A stretch of DNA of 64,000 nt from NCBI RefSeq assembly GCF_902686445.1, contig NC_062222.1, forward strand, positions 38,563,792 through 38,627,791, written 5' to 3'. The translations under genes and the position numbers were made by a program. The notes under the pieces were generated by a model. The model searched no databases, was not told where the DNA came from, and worked only from the letters and a program-made list of their open reading frames with translations. Source of the stretch: Sciurus carolinensis. Taxonomy: Eukaryota; Chordata; Mammalia; Rodentia; Sciuridae. This document shows, piece after piece, positions 60,201 to 64,000 of the stretch. The stretch's first letter is position 1. Every line of letters begins with the position of its first letter.

Positions 60201-61110
60201 TTGCATCTTATAGAAGAAAAAGTAGGTCCAGAGCTTCAACATGTCGGCTTAGGATCAGACTTCCTTAACAGGACTCCCATAACACAAGAAATAAAAGCAA
60301 GAATCAACAACTGGGATAGACTCAAACTAAAAAGCTTTCTCTCAGCAAAGGAAACTATCAGCAATGTGAAGAGAGAGCCTACAGAGTGGGAGAATATCTT
60401 TGCCACTCATACTTCAGATATAGCGCTAATTTCCAGAATCTGTAAGGAACTCAAAAAACTCTACACCAAGAATACAAATAATCCAATCAACAAATGGGCT
60501 AAGGAAATGAACAGACACTTCACAGAAGAAGATCTACAAGCAATCAACAGATATATGAAAAAATGTTCAACATCTCTAGTAATAAGAGAAATGCAAATCA
60601 AAATTACCCTAAGATTCCATCTCACCCCAATTAGAATGGCGATTATCAAGAACACAAGCAACAATAGGTGTTGGCGAAGATATGGGAAAAAAGGTACACT
60701 CATACATTGTTGGTGGGGTTGCAAATTAGTGCAGCCACTATGGAAAACAGTATGGAAATTCCTCAGAAAGCTTGGAATGGAACCACCATTTGACCCAGCT
60801 ATCCCACTTCTTGGCCTATACCCGAAGGACTTAAAATCAGCATACTACAGAGATACAGCCCATCAATGTTCATTGCTGCTCAATTCACCATAGCCAGATT
60901 GTGGAACCAACTAAGATGCCCTTCAATTGATGAATGGATAAAGAAACTGTGGCATATATATATACAATGGAATATTACTCAGCCATGAAGAATGATAAAA
61001 TTATGGCATTTGCAGGCAAATGAATGAAATTGGAGAATATCATGCTAAGTGAGATAAGCCAATCTCAAAAAACTAAAGGACGAATGATCTCGCTGATAAG
61101 CGGATGAGGA
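57261..61110 (+). pseudogene. L1 ORF2, multiple stops and frameshifts
   Basis: Endonuclease ([14 protein letters not shown]), reverse transcriptase ([14 protein letters not shown]) and C-terminal segments are all recognisable across at least seven open pieces between 57405 and 60893. An extra A in the initiator region, stops such as the TAA near 57383 and at 57933, and several indels make it non-functional. In the Cys-rich motif one Cys is replaced ([10 protein letters not shown]). Confidence 0.92.
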
Positions 61111-61522
61111 CATATAATGGGGGTGGGAGGGTTTAACGTTAGGGTTAGTTTTAGGTTTAGGGTTAGGGATAAGGAGGGTGGTAAGAATGGAAGAAGGAAG
61201 GACTGTATAGAGGGAAAAGAGGGGTGGGAGGGATGGGGAGGAAGAGAAAAAAATAACAGAATGAATCAAACAACATTAGCCTATGTAAATTTATGATTAC
61301 ACAAATGGTATTCCTTGGCTCCATGTACAAATAGAGAAACAACATGTATCCTATTTGTTTACAATAAAACAAAAAAAAAGAAAAAAAAATTTTCATTTTT
61401 CTTCATGATCAATTTAAATCCGCCATCTCCTCGAAAACTGCAATTGCTGATGAAGTTCACAATGATATTTTCCCCTGTCAAATTTCACTTGATAGTAATA
61501 ATTCAATCTCAAATTAAATAGT

Positions 61523-61728
61523 ATTGGGGGGGTACTGGAATGGAACACAGTGGTGCTTTACCACTGAGCTACATCCCCAGTTCTTTTTATTATTTATATT
61601 TGGATAGGACTTTGCTAAGTTCCTTAGGGTCTTAATAAATTGTTGAGGCTGGTCTTAAATTTTCTGTCCTCCTGCCTTAGCTTCCAGAGTTGCTGGTATT
61701 ACAGGCATGAACAAATGCACCTGGCTAC
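61523..61728 (-). repeat. B1-ID composite SINE
   Basis: Reverse complement: TTTACCACTGAGCTACATCC, then TTGCTAAGTTCCTTAGGGTC and TTGCTGGTATTACAGGCATG. Confidence 0.8.
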
Positions 61729-62142
61729 AATTATAGTGTTTTGAATATTCTCCATTTTTCCAGATGTTTATTTTATATCTCCAAAAATAAAATGTAAATT
61801 TTTCAATAGAAGAATTAATGGTTTACAACTTCCTTATTCTGTTAACATAGTGGGTGTCTTGTATTAGATGCTGAGTAATACTTCTTAATGTACCCTTTTC
61901 AACCATCTCCTTGAGAAAATTCTACCCTAGAGAAAATGATTCAACAATAGTTTTCTTAATTCTCACAAAAGGACACATAGTTAGGGAAATGAACTCAAAT
62001 ACCAGCTGGATTCATTAGTATGTTAGAATTTATTTATCTCAAGGTAAGATGGATGATATGATGAACTGATCATCATCAATGTCAAGATGAAAGGTTAGAT
62101 TGTAAAATGGTCTTTGACTAGTCACTCCCTACATGTCGATCA

Positions 62143-62284
62143 TACCAGGCAAACCTCAGCAATTCAGCAAGACTCTGTCCCAAAGTAAAAAATTAAAAGG
62201 GCAGGGGGATTTATTTCTGGGTCAGGAGTAGAATACCCCTAGGTTCAATCCTCAGTATAGAAAAAAAGAAAAAGAAAAAAAAAA
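62143..62284 (+). repeat. B1-ID SINE, partial
   Basis: AACCTCAGCAATTCAGCAAG and ACTCTGTCCCAAAGTAAAAA (B1 end) followed by a diverged ID half ending CCTAGGTTCAATCCTCAGTA, then an A-rich tail. Confidence 0.7.
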
Positions 62285-64000
62285 TACTTTGGCCATGACC
62301 ATTATCTTGCAATAATAATAATATGTATGCAACTATCTCAATATAATGTCATAAAGACATTATGTATTTTAATTTAAGAAGAAACACTTAAAAGTATTTA
62401 TGTTAAATGCACAAATAAAACACATAAGGGACAGGTTTACTTACTAGTCTTTTCCTATTCAAGTATATTGAATGATAACTAGAATAATTATTTTAAATTA
62501 AATATTTTGGAGGTACCTCATAAAAAAATCACTAAAAATTTTGACCTTCTAAATAAACATTTTACTGAGCTGATACAGCAAAGTGACATGTATTTGCATT
62601 TTCTGCCTCACTTTGGTTAGAGGTAAGAATGTACAATATATTGGCCAAAAGGTCAAGTAGTCCCTAAGCTTCTGAGGTTTAACCACAGAGACAATTACAA
62701 ACATGGAAAAACAGTTCCACACTGAGAATATGAATTTATGTGGAGTTCTTTCAGTAGAGTTTTTCTAATTCACAGTGGAATCGCCTGTTTTGATGGATGT
62801 CAAGCTTTTTTCCTACATAGATTCAGGTTGAGAAAGAAATCTGATATATCTACACAACCCCAGGAACAAGCAGAGGCAAAACACGCAATTGAGGTTGTTA
62901 CTAGTTACCACAAGGATGGAGTTGAGCTTCACTCTTTATTAAGGAGAATGTAGAGTTCCGGTCTAGATTGTAGAGAGCAGGTAAAATTTTTATCTGTGAA
63001 AATAATTTTACGATCTTTCTGTGATTAAATGGAGGAGAAAAGATGCTACCTAAAAGATGTATCTTATAAAGAAAGGAACCTGAAAAGACAACAACTTCCA
63101 AATCAGAGAAATTAGCAAATGTAGGGATGATTTAGTGATAGATGAGTAATTATTATTAATATATGATATTTAGTATGACTTTAGAGGAAATAATGGAAAT
63201 AAATGAATTGAGAGCAAAAGGAGAATTAAGTTACTAAAAAAATGAATGTAAATAAAAGCTAAGCAAGATAAAGTTAGGAAAAATTAAAAAATGGTTTATC
63301 AATCAAGGGAAATTTAGTTGAAAATACTGGAACAAATAGGCTATTAGATGAAAAAAGTGAGGGGATGCTTTTGGCAAATGTCTTTGTACAAGAAAAAAAA
63401 GTATTTGAAGCAAGAAAACAATCAGTGAAATCAAGTACCTTCACTAGAGTATTGAATTGATGAAGTAAGACAAAAAGTTTATATTCAAATTTGAGAGAGG
63501 ACTGCTGGTAATCTTATGAGGGTCATAGAATAGTGTGAGAGAAAGAGATGACCTTTAGAATAGCTAACTGGTTCAGAGAAAAATAAATGACAAAATTATA
63601 GGTGGTAACAGAAGGTGACAGCAGGACAGTAGGCAGTCACAGAAAGGGATTCTTAAAAGGGTTACTGAAGATTAACTCAAGGACATTTGCACTCACAACT
63701 GGTGAGAATTCTTTTGAGGTTTAGAGAATCCAGAAGAAATAAAAAATTGGAGTGAAAACTTTGCCAATATTTTTGTGAATACTCATGAGTCTTCCTGAGT
63801 AGGAAATGGTGCTGGGAGCATTTAAACACAAAAATCACATCCGATAGAAATGTTTAAGTTAGCATGCTATCAAAATATTCTATCTCTTTCCATTTGGAAA
63901 CATAAAAGCTTGAGGACCATACTGGGCAGCACTGTTGAGATCTTTGCACAATGGTGGTTAGTTCACAGTCCAGTTAGCTGTACAGAATTATGAAAATATA

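Larger units (their letters stand above)
55474..61389 (+). mobile_element. second near-full-length L1, broken
   Basis: Begins within a monomer-like 5' UTR, with AAAGATGGCGGACTAGAGGG at 55583, and contains degraded ORF1 and ORF2, a 3' UTR with TTAGGG-like sequence (61139-61178), and poly(A). It belongs to a related, older subfamily: its monomer is single and diverged, ORF1 has one copy of the coiled-coil unit, and the 3' UTR differs from that of the young L1. I could not identify its target-site duplication. Confidence 0.9.
19070..64000. other. large NDST intron (at least 45 kb)
   Basis: No further NDST exon was found on the minus strand, so everything to the right edge is treated as one intron. 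Named elements are listed separately. Stretches where I see nothing certain are 19070-19680, 19980-20750, 31100-31825, 33500-35045, 36185-37080, 37680-38415, 38515-39190, 39640-41640, 47902-49170, 49290-51985, 53230-53605, 54215-55470 and 62290-64000. They are AT-rich, with occasional simple repeats. Confidence 0.6.

Noticed and set aside
19070..64000. Further upstream NDST exons (deacetylase half)
   Set aside because: I searched minus-strand frames for the conserved block before ISIFMTH and for deacetylase motifs and saw none, so they are taken to lie outside the window.

Overview
The window is mammalian nuclear DNA, most likely from a sciurid rodent (squirrel, ground squirrel or marmot). 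This rests on its interspersed repeats: composite SINEs with a B1-like half and an ID-like tRNA half, ID elements, and a L1 lineage with 459-bp 5' monomers. Species assignment is inference. Bacterial-type features (operons, ribosome binding sites, CRISPR) do not apply.

One host gene is visible, on the minus strand. Six consecutive exons at 18887-19069, 16645-16741, 10930-11053, 6994-7168, 4015-4185 and 2523-2632 have consensus splice sites and compatible phases. Spliced, they encode about 286 residues of a heparan sulfate N-deacetylase/N-sulfotransferase: the end of the linker after the deacetylase half, then most of the sulfotransferase domain. The sequence fits NDST4 best, with NDST3 as the alternative. 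The deacetylase exons lie beyond the right edge and the last coding exon beyond the left edge. All DNA right of 19070 is one intron of at least 45 kb.

That intron is a trap for retroelements. (1) A young full-length L1 at 21298-29017 (+) has four full 459-bp monomers and a fifth divergent one, intact ORF1 and ORF2, 15-bp target-site duplications and a 219-bp 3' transduction with its own poly(A). It split an older L1 (20752-21297, 29018-30692). (2) A short, very recent 5'-inverted L1 lies at 33204-33483. (3) A solo class II LTR lies at 35454-36176 (-) with 6-bp duplications. (4) A class II (IAP/ETn-like) provirus lies at 43198-47895 (+). Its LTRs differ by about four substitutions, it has a 15-unit minisatellite between primer site and gag, and most of gag, pol and the env surface region is missing, although an open env transmembrane frame remains. 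(5) A second, nearly full-length but broken L1 lies at 55474-61389 (+). Older L1, MaLR, hAT, MIR and SINE copies fill much of the rest.

The combination most worth testing is positional. The L1 promoter array lies only 2.2 kb upstream (in gene orientation) of the first NDST exon in the window. Antisense transcription from it would run in the gene's sense direction into exactly the exons encoding the sulfotransferase half.
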